64,000 bases of DNA from PALSA-612 sp963711315 (GTDB taxonomy: Bacteria; Actinomycetota; Thermoleophilia; Gaiellales; Gaiellaceae). The notes below the pieces were generated by a model, which was not told where the DNA came from, searched no databases, and worked only from the letters and a program-made list of their open reading frames with translations. Below, piece by piece: positions 1 to 9,063 of this stretch (its first letter is position 1; each line of letters begins with the position of its first letter). The translations under genes were made by a program, and so were the position numbers. Location of the stretch: positions 496,001-560,000 of the forward strand of contig CAVQDQ010000004.1 of the NCBI GenBank assembly GCA_963711315.1. The letters are read 5' to 3'.

Positions 1-2
1 CC

Positions 3-833
3 GCGGCCGGCTCGATGGCCGACCAGGACGAGCTGCGGGAGCGCAGCGACGCCGACGGCGTCGCGCTGCCCGACGCGCTGGCCGAGCACGGCGTCGATCT
101 CGACCGCGCGCTCGAGGCACGGAGCCAGCTCGAGAACGCTGCCGCTTACCTCGAGTTGCATATCGAGCAGGGCCCTGTGCTCGAGTCCCTTGACCTCCCG
201 CTCGGCGTCGTCCTCGGGACCTTCGGCGTCGAGCGCCACCTCGTAACCTGGAAAGGCCAGGCCGCGCACGCCGGCTCGACGCCGATGGACGCGCGGCGTG
301 ACGCGCTCGCCGGCGCCGCCAAGCTCGCGCTCGAGTTGCGCCATATCGCTGAGCGCGCGGGCGGCGGGGCTGTGTGCACGTCGGGCGGAGTCGTCTGCAA
401 GCCCGGCATCGTCACTTCGGTCGTGGAGACCGCCGAGCAGCTGCTCGATCAGCGCCACCTCGACGCGGGCTCGCTGGCGGCGATGCTCGCGGACGCGAAG
501 GAGTGCTCGGAGCGTTTCGCCGCCGAGGAGTCGATCGAGGTCGCGTTCGACAAGATCTGGTCGATCGAGCCCATCCTCTTCGACCCGGAGCTGATCGAGC
601 TCTGCGACGAGGCGATCCTCGAGGTGACGCCGACCTCGCACAGGCTGCCGTCTGGCCCGCTGCACGACGCCGCGGAAGTCTCTCGCGCGGGCGTGCCCAC
701 GGTGATGCTGTTCTGCCAGAGCCTCCGGGGCCTCTCGCACACGAAGCTGGAGGACACGACGGAGGAGCACCTCGAGCTCGCAGTCCAGGCCCTCGACGGG
801 CTCACGACGAAGACGATCGCCTGGCTGGCCTGA
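3..833 (+). CDS. M20-family N-carbamoyl-amino-acid hydrolase / allantoate amidohydrolase, 3' part
   Basis: The reading frame is open from the window edge, so the N-terminus lies outside. Family hallmarks are the HIEQGPVLE block, the KGQAAHAGSTPMDARRDAL block of the dimerisation domain, and near the C-terminus SGPLHDA followed by PTVMLFCQS and GLSHTK. Enzymes of this family (metal-dependent M20 amidohydrolases) hydrolyse N-carbamoyl amino acids, ureidopropionate or allantoate in the cytoplasm. The particular substrate cannot be read from this part. An LLM oxidoreductase of the type often found near hydantoin/pyrimidine genes lies about 1 kb downstream, which mildly favours a hydantoin, pyrimidine or purine breakdown role; that is inference. 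Confidence 0.85.
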   Translation, partial: AAGSMADQDELRERSDADGVALPDALAEHGVDLDRALEARSQLENAAAYLELHIEQGPVLESLDLPLGVVLGTFGVERHLVTWKGQAAHAGSTPMDARRDALAGAAKLALELRHIAERAGGGAVCTSGGVVCKPGIVTSVVETAEQLLDQRHLDAGSLAAMLADAKECSERFAAEESIEVAFDKIWSIEPILFDPELIELCDEAILEVTPTSHRLPSGPLHDAAEVSRAGVPTVMLFCQSLRGLSHTKLEDTTEEHLELAVQALDGLTTKTIAWLA

Positions 834-840
834 GCACGAG

Positions 841-882
841 TTGACTTTAGTTAGCCTTTCTGCTAATTAGTAAGAAGGCTAA
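841..882 (+). promoter_or_regulatory. Promoter and overlapping operator of the ArsR-AHSA1 operon
   Basis: A near-consensus promoter is visible: TTGACT at 841-846, a 17-nt spacer, and an extended -10 TGcTAATTA ending at 869. An inverted repeat, TTAGCCTTTC (851-860) against GAAGGCTAA (874-882), straddles the -10 and the expected transcription start. The right arm contains the GAAGG ribosome-binding site just before the ATG at 883. A repressor bound here would block polymerase, so autoregulation by the ArsR protein is the natural reading. The leader RNA would be only a few nucleotides long. Confidence 0.75.
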
Positions 883-1218
883 ATGAAGAAGGACGCACTC
901 AGCACGACGTTCGCCGCCCTTGCCGATCCGACGCGGCGGGCGATCCTCAGCCGGCTGGTCGAGGGCGAGGCCACGGTGAACGAGCTGGCTGCGCCACACG
1001 CGATGAGCCTCCCGTCGGTCTCGCGGCACCTCAAAGTGCTCGAGCAGGCGGGGCTCGTCGTCAAAGGGCGGTCTGCGCAGTGGCGTCCGTGCCGCCTCGA
1101 CGCCGCACCACTGGTCGACGCCGACGCGTGGATGGCGCCGTACCGCGATTTCTTCGAGCAGCGCTTCGCGCGTCTCGAACAGCAGCTGGCAAACGAACGC
1201 AAGGAGGAGGAGTCATGA
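883..1218 (+). CDS. ArsR-family winged-helix transcriptional regulator
   Basis: A 111-residue single-domain regulator. The N-terminal core LADPTRRAILSRLVEGEATV is followed by the recognition helix region SLPSVSRHLKVLEQAGLV, typical of the ArsR subgroup found beside SRPBCC/AHSA1 genes. It lacks the cysteine pairs of metal-sensing ArsR proteins, so metal sensing is unlikely. The ATG at 883 has a GAAGG ribosome-binding site. Its stop overlaps the ATG of the next gene by 4 nt (ATGA), giving a two-gene operon. It is probably a repressor of its own operon through the inverted repeat over its promoter. Confidence 0.9.
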   Translation: MKKDALSTTFAALADPTRRAILSRLVEGEATVNELAAPHAMSLPSVSRHLKVLEQAGLVVKGRSAQWRPCRLDAAPLVDADAWMAPYRDFFEQRFARLEQQLANERKEEES

Positions 1219-1715
1219 CGAACACCGCAGTAACGCACTCGTTCACGCTCGACTGGGTGCTCGACGCCCCGCCCGCGGAGGTCTTCCAGGCCTGGACGGA
1301 TCCGGAGCACCTGGGCTGGTTCTACAACCCCGACAACCCGGTCCCGACCGAGCCGATCGAGCTCGACCTGCGGGTAGGCGGTGTCTGGCGCCAGTTGATG
1401 GTCATCAACCGCAGCACGATCTACCACACCGGCGGTGTCTATCGCGAGATCGTGCCCGACGAGAAGCTCGTGTTCGCATGGGGCGCGACAGACGGCTGGC
1501 CCGCGCTCGACCCCGAGCGGCTAGACGACAGCCCGCAGGTCACGGTGACGCTGGCCGAGGTCGACGGGCGCACCGAGATGAGCATCCACGTCGAGCTACC
1601 GGCCAGCATGCCGGACGACGGCGTGCCGGAGTGGTGGTCGATGGTCCAGGACGGCTGGCGCGACACGGTCGACCGCCTGGCGGCTGATTTGGCCAACACT
1701 TCGACCGGCGGGTGA
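1215..1715 (+). CDS. SRPBCC / AHSA1-domain protein
   Basis: A 166-residue protein with the START-like AHSA1 fold pattern: an N-terminal SFTLDWVLDAPPAEVFQAWT strand-helix, the middle GGVYREIVPDEKLVFAW block and a C-terminal helix (MVQDGWRDTVDRLAADL). Members bind hydrophobic ligands in a helix-grip cavity; their cellular role is mostly unknown. The ATG at 1215 overlaps the stop of the upstream ArsR gene and follows a strong AAGGAGGAGG ribosome-binding site. ArsR-AHSA1 pairing is a common conserved arrangement. The ligand is unknown. Confidence 0.88.
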   Translation: MTNTAVTHSFTLDWVLDAPPAEVFQAWTDPEHLGWFYNPDNPVPTEPIELDLRVGGVWRQLMVINRSTIYHTGGVYREIVPDEKLVFAWGATDGWPALDPERLDDSPQVTVTLAEVDGRTEMSIHVELPASMPDDGVPEWWSMVQDGWRDTVDRLAADLANTSTGG

Positions 1716-1743
1716 CTCGAAGGCGTCGCCTGCCGTAACACGA

Positions 1744-1764
1744 AACCCGTCTTGCGAGCGGGTT
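1744..1764 (+). terminator. Weak hairpin after the AHSA1 gene
   Basis: AACCCG (1744-1749) pairs with CGGGTT (1759-1764) across a 9-nt loop. No T-run follows. It lies 29 bases after the stop codon at 1715 and may help end transcription together with the stronger hairpin at 1809-1834. Confidence 0.35.
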
Positions 1765-1808
1765 CCGTGGCGCGTAGCGCCCGTCCGCGCAGCGACAGGT
1801 GGAGGGGT

Positions 1809-1834
1809 GTGGGGGAACCGGGAGGTTCCCCCAC
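1809..1834 (+). terminator. Perfect 11-bp stem hairpin, probable terminator
   Basis: GTGGGGGAACC (1809-1819), a 4-nt loop GGGA, then GGTTCCCCCAC (1824-1834) give a perfect 11-bp stem. There is no T-tract, which is common for terminators in GC-rich actinobacteria. It separates the ArsR-AHSA1 operon from the LLM gene at 1883. A role as a protein-binding site for the downstream gene is also possible. Confidence 0.6.
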
Positions 1835-1882
1835 GGTCGGTGGGGCGCCAGGCTCCAGCCGCATTAGACTCGCGTTCTTCAC

Positions 1883-2887
1883 ATGCTGAGCTTCGGCGTC
1901 ACTGTTCTCCCCGATCCGCCTGCGAGCCGCGTGGTCGAGCTGTTCTCGCTCGCCGAACAGCACGGCTTCGAGTACGGCTGGACGTACGACTCGCACATCC
2001 TCTGGCAGGACCCGTACCCGCTCCTGACGATGGCGGCGCTCGAGACGTCGACGCTGAAGCTCGGCCTCAACGTCACGAATCCCGGGACGCGCGAGCCGAC
2101 CGTCACGGCGAGCGCCTTCGCGACGCTCCAGGCCATCTCCGGCGGCCGGATGGTGATCGGCATCGGCCGCGGCGACTCGGCCCGCCGCACGATTGGCCTG
2201 AAGCCGGTCAAGGTGGACGAGTTCGAGCGCGCGACGGCGATGATCAAGGAGCTGGCGAACGGCAAGCCCGTGCGCTGGAACGACTTCGACGTCCATCTCG
2301 AGTGGGCTCAGGATCAGCCGCAGATCCCGGTCTACATCGCCGGCTACGGGCCGCGCGTGCTCGCGGTCGCGGGACGCATCGCCGACGGCGTCATCATCCA
2401 GCTGGCCGATCCCGAGATCGTCGAGTGGATTGTTGGCCAGGTGAGGGCCGCCGCGGAGGAGGCCGGTCGCGACCCGGCGGCGATCGAGGTAGTGGCATGC
2501 GCGCCGGCGCACGTGTCCGATGACATGGCCGACGCATGCGAGCAGGTGCGCTGGTTCCCGGCCATGGTGTCGAACCACGTCTTCGACCTGCTCGCGAAGC
2601 ATGACAAGGCGACGCTGCCGCATGCCCTCACCGACTACGTCGAGCGAATGCAGCGGGAGCAGTACGACTACCACGAGCACAGCCGCGTCGGCGCCGAGCA
2701 CGGCCAGCAGGTGACGGACGAGACGTGCGAGCGGTTCTGCGTCCTCGGCACGCCCGATCAGCACGTCGAGAAGCTTCAGCGCCTCGAGGCGGCGGGCGTC
2801 GACCAGTGGAACATCTACCTCATGACCTCGGGCCAGGAAGACACCCTGGCCGCCTACGGCAAGGAAATCATTCCCCGTCTACGGTGA
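1883..2887 (+). CDS. LLM-class (luciferase-like) F420-dependent oxidoreductase
   Basis: A 334-residue TIM-barrel flavin/F420 oxidoreductase. The N-terminus FGVTVLPDPPASRVVELFSL, the segment TLKLGLNVTNPGTREPTVTA, the motif GGRMVIGIGRGDSARRTIG and the late block IPVYIAGYGPRVLAVAGRIA match the bacterial luciferase-like family. The sequence looks closest to the F420-dependent subgroup often encoded near hydantoin-degradation genes, and the partial amidohydrolase at the window start fits that. The substrate is unknown. The 3' end overlaps the convergent molybdopterin oxidoreductase gene by 20 nt. Confidence 0.85.
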   Translation: MLSFGVTVLPDPPASRVVELFSLAEQHGFEYGWTYDSHILWQDPYPLLTMAALETSTLKLGLNVTNPGTREPTVTASAFATLQAISGGRMVIGIGRGDSARRTIGLKPVKVDEFERATAMIKELANGKPVRWNDFDVHLEWAQDQPQIPVYIAGYGPRVLAVAGRIADGVIIQLADPEIVEWIVGQVRAAAEEAGRDPAAIEVVACAPAHVSDDMADACEQVRWFPAMVSNHVFDLLAKHDKATLPHALTDYVERMQREQYDYHEHSRVGAEHGQQVTDETCERFCVLGTPDQHVEKLQRLEAAGVDQWNIYLMTSGQEDTLAAYGKEIIPRLR

Positions 2888-3939
2888 CGGGGATGCGCTG
2901 GACGGCGTTGTTCGCGTAGCCGCCTAGGTTCCAGGACGGCTCGAGCGGCTGCTCGTTCCCGGCCGCGTCGCGGGCACGGCAGCAGAGCTCGTGCTCGCCG
3001 GCGGTCGCGCTCCACGGGAACGTCCAATGCCGCCATGCCCACGGCGAGCCGAGGTCGTCCTCGAGCTCGGCGGCGGCCCAAGTGTCGCCGCCGTCGGTCG
3101 ACACCGAGACCGCCTCCACCTCGCCCAGCCCCGACCAGGCACGGCCCTCGAGCAGGCACGGCCCGGCGGGCACGATGCGACTGCGCGTCGTGAACTCCGG
3201 GAAGCCGGGCGGCGCCATCAGCGCCCGCGGCCGCATCCGCGACAGCGGCTCCCCCTCCTCCTCCTCGGCCTGGCGCAGCCGGTACGAATGCGACTTGCTG
3301 GTAGCCCTCGAAGGGACGGTCGACGGCGGTGATGCGGCCGAGCCACTTGACGCTCGTCATGCCATACCAGCCCGGGACGAGCAGGCGAAGCGGGAAGCCG
3401 TGCTGTGGCGAGAGCGGCGCACCGTTCATCTCGTAGGCGAGCAGGACCTCGGGACGATGGGCGTCCATCAGCGACAGGCTGCGCTGGTACGCCTGCTCGA
3501 TGCCGCCCTCCAGCCCGTGGTCGAGGCCCGTGAACACGAGCTCCACGGCATCGTCGGTCACGCCCGCCTCGGCCAGCAGCGCCCGCAGCGGCGTCCCGCG
3601 CCAGCGCGCGGTGCCCACTGCCTCCTGCAGCCACGGCTGGCTGACGACGTGCGGCTCGATCAAGACGCGCCCGTTGCCGGCGCATTCCATGGTCACCGGC
3701 AGCTCCACCGCCGGGCGCGCGCGCAGCTCATCCAGCGAGAGCGACAGCGGGGTGGCGACGAGCCCGTCCACTTCCAGCCGGTACGTCGCCTCGTCGACCG
3801 CCGGAATGTCGTAGTGGATGAGCAGGTAGTGCAGGCCGGGCGGGGTGATCGGGTAGCGCAGCGCCTCCAGCGGCAGCGCGTGATTCCTCGCCGCGAGACG
3901 AAGCTCGTCGAGGCTGATCGGCGTCTGCGTCTCGCTCAT
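2868..3939 (-). CDS. Sulfite-oxidase-type molybdopterin oxidoreductase (one frameshift)
   Basis: About 356 residues over two frames. The N-terminal part carries the Moco domain, including PVTMECAGNGR, where the cysteine is the expected molybdenum ligand, and HGFPLRLLVPGWYGMTSVKWL. The C-terminal part is the Mo-co dimerisation domain (SVSTDGGDTWAAAEL, WSATAGEHELCCRARDAAGN). The switch is near 3292-3296, where one extra base after GYQQ moves the frame; removing it gives SYRLRQAEEEEGEPLSRM continuing in frame. Family members oxidise sulfite or related substrates. No signal peptide is seen. The ATG at 3939 overlaps the stop of the upstream binding-protein gene by 4 nt, so the two are co-transcribed. 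Confidence 0.82.
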
Positions 3940-5030
3940 CTCGCGGCCTTCATCTCCGCCCAGATCCGCGCCCTCGCCGCGAGGCCCTTGGGCGAAAGCT
4001 TGCTCGGCTCCAGGCGCCTGTACGTGGCCGCAGGCGGGAAGACGTCGGGGTTGCGCAGGACTGTCGGTGCGAGGATCGGCGCCAGCAGCGAGCGGCGAAC
4101 CGGCGAGCCGAAATACGTGTAAAGCGTCTCCATCGCGCTGATCCTGGGCTTGTACACGAAGTCGATCCACGCGTGCGCAGCAGCCGGGTTCGGCGCGCCC
4201 TTGGGAATGACGTGCGCGTCGACCCACAGCTCGCCTCCTTCCGCCGCGACGACGTAATCGGCAGCGTGGTTCGGCGCGTGCGCGATGACGTAGGCGCCGT
4301 CCCCGTTCCAGCCGAGGCCGCCGTAGGCCTTGCCCCGCGCGATGGCTGTCGCGTAGCCGCGCGAATCGAACGAGCGGACGAACGGCCGCAGGCGGAGCAG
4401 GAACGTCCGCACCCGGTCGAGCTCCTTCTCCACGTCGGTGTTGTACGAGTAGCCCAGCATCACGGCGACCGAGCCGATCACCTCGGCGGAGCCGTCGAGC
4501 AACGTCAGCTTGCGCGGGTACTTCTCGAACAGCGAGAAGAACTGGGCCCACGACGTCGGCCGCTCCTTGATCTTGTCCGTCCGGTACATGAAGCCGGTCG
4601 TCCCCCAGTCCTTCGTCACCGACCAGCGGTCGTCGGGGTCGTGTGGGAGGCCGAGGAACTTCGGGTCGATCGTCTGGCGCACGTTGGGCAGCTTCTTCCA
4701 GTCGATCCGGCGCAGCAGCCCCTCTTCCGCGAGCGTTGCGACCGTGTAGCCGGTGGGAGCGGCGAGGTCGTAGTCGCGGGCGCCGCTCCTGAGTCTCGTC
4801 AGCAGCGCCTCGTTGGATGCGAAGTACGACCTACGGACGGCGATGCCGGTCGCCTTCGTGAAGGCGACATAGGTGTCCGGGTTCACGTAGTCGATCCAGT
4901 TGTAGTAGTGCAGCGTCCCGGAGGCAGCCGGGCGGGCGAGCGCGCTGCTCGCGCGCGAGGCGGAGAGCGCGAGCGCAGCACCCGCCGCCAGCACGCCTCT
5001 GCGGTCGTATCGCCGCGGTGACGGATTCAC
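3936..5030 (-). CDS. Polyamine-type extracellular solute-binding protein (PotD-like)
   Basis: A 364-residue periplasmic-type binding protein. The N-terminus (RRYDRRGVLAAGAALAL) looks like a Tat or Sec export signal and has no lipobox cysteine. The first mature segment LHYYNWIDYVNPDTYVAFTK and the later block DYDLAAPTGYTVATLAEEGL are typical of spermidine/putrescine-binding proteins. The start is a GTG at 5030. It is divergent from the ABC ATPase at 5066, with only 35 bases between starts, so a compact shared promoter region is likely. It probably supplies the ATPase at 5066 and the permeases at 6176-7888. The exact amine is not predictable from sequence. Confidence 0.85.
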   Translation of the reverse strand: MNPSPRRYDRRGVLAAGAALALSASRASSALARPAASGTLHYYNWIDYVNPDTYVAFTKATGIAVRRSYFASNEALLTRLRSGARDYDLAAPTGYTVATLAEEGLLRRIDWKKLPNVRQTIDPKFLGLPHDPDDRWSVTKDWGTTGFMYRTDKIKERPTSWAQFFSLFEKYPRKLTLLDGSAEVIGSVAVMLGYSYNTDVEKELDRVRTFLLRLRPFVRSFDSRGYATAIARGKAYGGLGWNGDGAYVIAHAPNHAADYVVAAEGGELWVDAHVIPKGAPNPAAAHAWIDFVYKPRISAMETLYTYFGSPVRRSLLAPILAPTVLRNPDVFPPAATYRRLEPSKLSPKGLAARARIWAEMKAAR

Positions 5031-5065
5031 GCTGCCAGATAGTGCCGCTTTACACTCCCGCCTGC

Positions 5066-6179
5066 ATGGCAGACGAACGAACGGTCGGGATTGCTCTGGA
5101 AGGCGTCACCAAGCGCTACGGCAAGGCCGAGGCCGTGAGGGACGTGTCGCTCGCCATCGGGGAAGGCGAGTTCTTCTCGCTGCTCGGGCCGAGTGGCTGC
5201 GGGAAGACGACGACGCTCCGCATGATCGCAGGCTTCGAGGTGCCGGACGAGGGCCGCGTGCTGCTCCAGGGCCAGGACGTGACCCGGGTGACGCCGAACC
5301 GCCGGCCGGTGAACATGGTCTTCCAGCAGTACGCGCTCTTCCCCCACATGTCGATCTACGACAACGTCGCCTTCGGGCTGAAGGTGAAGAAGGTGCCGCG
5401 TTCCGAGCACCGCGAGCGGATCCTTGCGATCCTCCGCGTCGTGGAGCTCGAGGGGCTGGAGCGCCGGCGCCCTCGCCAGCTGTCGGGGGGGCAGCAGCAG
5501 AGGGTCGCCCTGGCTCGCGCGCTCGTCAATCGTCCGGCGGCACTGCTGCTCGACGAGCCTCTCGGTGCGTTGGACGTGAAACTGCGCAAGCAGATGCAGC
5601 TGGAGTTGAAGCGCATCCAGCACGAGCTCGGCACGACGTTCGTCTACGTCACGCACGACCAGGAGGAGGCGCTGGCGATGTCCGACCGCATCGCCGTCAT
5701 GAACGGGGGGAGCGTCGAGCAGATCGGAGGCCCGCGCGAGATGTACGAGCGCCCGCAGACCGCCTTCGTAGCCGACTTCATCGGCTCGTTGAACGCGCTC
5801 GATGTGGCGGTGGACGAGGTCGTCGGCGGGTTCGCGGTGGCGCGTTTTGGCGAACGCCAGCGAGTCGTCGTGCCCGTGGACGCGGGAGTGCGAGCCGGTG
5901 ACGCCATCCGTGTTGCCGTCCGGCCCGAGCGTGTCCACGTCGGGCCAGCGGAGGCCGCCGCTCCCGAGGACGGGTCTCGCCTCGAGGGAACAGTGGCGGA
6001 GATCGTCTATCTCGGCATGTACACGCAGTTCCACGTCGACACGCGAGCGGGGAAGGTTGTCTCGAACCGGCTCGCCGACGAGCAGCTCGCGCCGCTCGGA
6101 CGTCGGCGCTCCGGTCACGCTGTCGTGGGCGCCCGAGCACACGTCGGTGCTCGACGACGCGGTGGCCGCGCCCGCCTAG
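5066..6179 (+). CDS. ABC transporter ATPase, spermidine/putrescine type (PotA-like; 3' frameshift)
   Basis: An importer ATPase of about 370 residues. Walker A GPSGCGKTT lies near residues 41-49, the signature LSGGQQQR near 139, Walker B LLLDEP near 160 and the switch THDQEEALAMSDRIAVM after it. The C-terminal TOBE-like region (AVRPERVHVGP, GTVAEIVYLGMYTQFHV) is typical of PotA. The frame breaks near 6098; the correct ending DVGAPVTLSWAPEHTSVLDD lies in another frame and stops at 6179. The ATG at 5066 was chosen over upstream codons because it begins the family N-terminus. The last 4 bases overlap the convergent permease gene. Confidence 0.9.
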
Positions 6180-6988
6180 CCCTCCGCTTCGAGGCGCCGC
6201 TCGGCAATCCGACGTCCGACTTCGGCGCCGACGACGACGACCAGGGACACGGCGATCACCACGACGGCTACGGCAATCACCTGCGGCAGCTGGCTCGGGA
6301 AGCGGAGCGCAGCGTAGAGGTAGACGGGGAACGTCACCGTTTCGCCCTTGACGAACGAGGCGATCGCGTACTCGTCGAAGGACGTTGTGAACGCGATGAG
6401 GTAGGCGCAGACGACTGCCGGCAGGATCAGCGGGAACGTGATCGAGCGAAATGTGCGCAGCCTGCTCGCGCCGAGGTCGTACGCCGCTTCCTCGAGTGAG
6501 GCGTCGATCTGCTGAAGACGAGGGATGAGCACGAGCATCGTGTAGGGCAGCGTGATCACGATGTGACCGATGACGACTGTCCGGATGCCGAGGTGGAGGC
6601 CGACGGCGTGGAAGAGCAGGAGCAGTGAGATGCCGAAGACGACGAAGGGGATCACAAGTGGGCTGAGGAGCAAGGCTGAGAGCGGTCCGCTGCCCCGGAA
6701 GCGAAAGCGGACGAGCGCCATCGAGGCGAGGATGCCGAGCACGACCGCCCCGAGACTCGAGAGGGCGGCGATCTCGGCGCTCGTCTTGAGCGCGTCCTGG
6801 AGATCGGGGTTCGTGAGGAACTCGTGGTACCAGTGGAGCGTGAAGCCACTGAGGGGAAACGTCGGGAGGTCCGAGTCGTTGAACGAGAAGATGAGGAGGA
6901 CGACGATCGGGGCGTAGAGAAAGACGACGACGACTGCGAAGAACGCCCTGAGCAGCCACGCGCCCGATCTCGACAGCGCGACGTCCAT
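6176..6988 (-). CDS. ABC transporter permease, PotC-like
   Basis: A 270-residue inner-membrane permease with about six hydrophobic segments. The N-terminal FFAVVVVFLYAPIVVLLIFS and the EAA loop EEAAYDLGASRLRTFRSITF, which docks on the ATPase, are diagnostic of PotC-type permeases. The ATG at 6988 overlaps the upstream permease stop by one base (TGATG), showing translational coupling. It would form the channel together with the permease at 6988-7888 and use the ATPase at 5066-6179. Confidence 0.9.
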   Translation of the reverse strand: MDVALSRSGAWLLRAFFAVVVVFLYAPIVVLLIFSFNDSDLPTFPLSGFTLHWYHEFLTNPDLQDALKTSAEIAALSSLGAVVLGILASMALVRFRFRGSGPLSALLLSPLVIPFVVFGISLLLLFHAVGLHLGIRTVVIGHIVITLPYTMLVLIPRLQQIDASLEEAAYDLGASRLRTFRSITFPLILPAVVCAYLIAFTTSFDEYAIASFVKGETVTFPVYLYAALRFPSQLPQVIAVAVVVIAVSLVVVVGAEVGRRIAERRLEAEG

Positions 6989-7888
6989 CAGTCCGTCGCT
7001 ACTTGCCGCGGCTGGAGGAGGCGGGAGAAGATCACCATCAGCAGTCCGACGACTGCGAGCAGGAAGAGCGCGAGCACTGAGCCGGTGCGCCAGTCGGGAA
7101 AGCCCGTGCCGAAGAGGTCGACGATCTGGTTTCCGTACATGTAGCCGTCCGTGCCTCCGACGAGCGATGGCGTGATGAACTCCCCGAGCGTCGGAATGAA
7201 GACGAACAGGAACCCGGCGGCGATGCCGGGGGCGGACAGGGGGAGCGTGATCCTGAAGAACGCTTGCCACCGGCTCGCGCCCAGGTCGCTCGCCGCTTCG
7301 AGCAGCCGGCGGTCGAGACTCTCGAGGGAGACGAAGATCGGCAGCGCCACGAACGGGAGCCAGACGTACCCCAGCACGAGCAGGACGGCGAACTGCGTGT
7401 AGATGAGTGAGAGCGGCTCGAGACCCGCCCACGACAGGGCGCTGTTGATCGGGCCCTCGTCACCGATGAGCACCTTCCAGGCGAGCACGCGTAGGAGGTA
7501 GCTCGTCAGGAACGGGGCGATGAGGAGGAGGAGGAGGACGTACTTCCGCTTCGTTCCCGACAGGGCGAGGTAGTACGCGAGCGGATACGCGAGCGCGACG
7601 ATGATCGCCGAGACGATCAGCGACATCTTCACGGACTTCCAGAACAGGCTCAGGTAGATGTGCCCGAGGAACGGGTCGCCTGCAAAGAAGTCCCGCCACG
7701 CCTGGAGGGTGACCGGGTGCGTCCCCGGAAGGATCGAGAGCGCGTCGAGGCTGTACGCCGCAACGATCCCGATCGGGACGAGGAAGAAGACGACGAGCCA
7801 GGCAACCGGCAGGCCCAGCAGGCCAGGGCCGGTCAGGTCGAGCCGCGCGCCTGTGACCGGCCCCTCTCGGAGTGGCCCCGCTTGCCAT
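6988..7888 (-). CDS. ABC transporter permease, PotB-like (5' end uncertain)
   Basis: A polytopic permease with PVAWLVVFFLVPIGIVAAYS at the first membrane segment and the EAA loop EAASDLGASRWQAFFRITLP. No ATG, GTG or TTG lies at a sensible place in its own frame. The best start is the ATG at 7888 (MASGATPR), which is in another frame, implying a one-base error near 7865. It follows the binding-protein stop at 7902 closely, so it is the second gene of a binding protein-PotB-PotC operon on the minus strand. Confidence 0.82.
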
Positions 7889-7901
7889 TCGCGCGCCAGG
7901 C

Positions 7902-9020
7902 CTAGGCGGACTTCACCCCTTGCCAGAGCTTCGCGTAGAGGTCGCGCCGCGGGATGTCGCGGTCGATGTACGCGTTGGGCGGGCCTACAGCGTTCGGATC
8001 GCCGAGCTTCAGGGCCCTCAGCAGGTCGCTCGACGACGGCCGAGCCTTGAGGTTCGAATGGCCGTAGCCGTAGTTGTCCTCGAGCCACTTGCCGCTCTTC
8101 GCTGAGCTCCAGGTATCGACGTACGCGTGTGCGAGCTGGGGCCGCGGTGATCCCTTGAGGAGCATCAGCATGCCGATCCACGAGATGGGCTTCTCCTTGG
8201 GATGCATGTAGACGACCGGCAGTCCCTTCTTCTTCATCTGCACCCAGTCGTTGGGCCAGGCATAAGCAACCCAGACGTCCCCGTTGCCGAAGGCCTCCCA
8301 GAGGTCGGTCTCGTAGGCCCAGAACATGCGGGCGAGGTGCTTCTTCGAGATGAGGAACTTCTGCGTCTCCTTGAGCTCCGAGTCGGTCTGGTTCCACGGG
8401 TTCTTGTGACCGAGGTAGATGCCGGTCATGACGAACATCGCGCTGCCCTCGTCGAACCACGCGATCTTGCCCTTGTAGCGCTCGTCGAACAGGAGGCTCC
8501 ACGAGCGTGCCTTGGGCTTAACCTTGTCCGTCCGGTAGAGCACCGCGTCGAAGCCCCAGTCCTCGGGAATGCCGTACTGCTTCCCCTTGTACTGGCCCGC
8601 CTTGACCATCTTCGGGTTCAGGTGCTTGAGGTTCGGGATCAGCTTCGGGTCCCACGGCTGGACGAGCCCGCTCTCCGCGAAGTACTTCGTCCAGCCGACG
8701 TAGGGGCGGAAGATGTCCCAGCTGACCCCCTGCTGCAGCTTCGCGAGCGCGTCTGCCTCGTTCGCCATCACCGTGAACTTCGGCTTCGACTTCGGGTACT
8801 TCTTCACGAAAGCCGCGAACATCGCCTGGCCGCCGTCATAGCCGTACCCGGCCCAGTCGAGCACGCGGAGGTTTCCGCTCTCGGCGCCAAGCCGCGAGAG
8901 TGCAGCCCCCGCCTGGCCGACGCGCGTGCCCAGCACTGCAGCGCCGCCCGCGGCGGCCGCGAGCTTCAGTAGGTCGTTTCGGCTGAGCGCTCGCTCGTCT
9001 GGTTCCCGTGTCTCCGTCAC
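7902..9020 (-). CDS. Polyamine-type extracellular solute-binding protein
   Basis: About 372 residues from the GTG at 9020, chosen because GGAGGAG lies at the right distance upstream and a promoter sits at 9064-9092; longer in-frame starts would overlap that promoter. After an N-terminal export-like segment (DLLKLAAAAGGAAVLG), the mature part LRVLDWAGYGYDGGQAMFAA and the central IPEDWGFDAVLYRTDKV follow the PotD pattern. It lacks extra cysteines. It heads the operon with the permeases at 6988-7888 and 6176-6988. The ligand is probably a polyamine or a related amine. Confidence 0.87.
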   Translation of the reverse strand: MTETREPDERALSRNDLLKLAAAAGGAAVLGTRVGQAGAALSRLGAESGNLRVLDWAGYGYDGGQAMFAAFVKKYPKSKPKFTVMANEADALAKLQQGVSWDIFRPYVGWTKYFAESGLVQPWDPKLIPNLKHLNPKMVKAGQYKGKQYGIPEDWGFDAVLYRTDKVKPKARSWSLLFDERYKGKIAWFDEGSAMFVMTGIYLGHKNPWNQTDSELKETQKFLISKKHLARMFWAYETDLWEAFGNGDVWVAYAWPNDWVQMKKKGLPVVYMHPKEKPISWIGMLMLLKGSPRPQLAHAYVDTWSSAKSGKWLEDNYGYGHSNLKARPSSSDLLRALKLGDPNAVGPPNAYIDRDIPRRDLYAKLWQGVKSA

Positions 9021-9063
9021 CCGATCTCCTCCTCCACGCGGCGTAATGGAATCCAATCGGAGG

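Noticed and set aside
15..833. A complete gene starting at the ATG at 15
   Set aside because: The frame continues to the left edge (AAGSMADQDE) and the protein lacks the N-terminal metal-binding half, so this is the 3' part of a longer gene.
2854..4551. A long minus-strand frame joining the Moco gene to the receptor gene region
   Set aside because: Its upper part is antisense or out of frame with the clear binding-protein gene at 3936-5030, so only the piece below 3939 is real.
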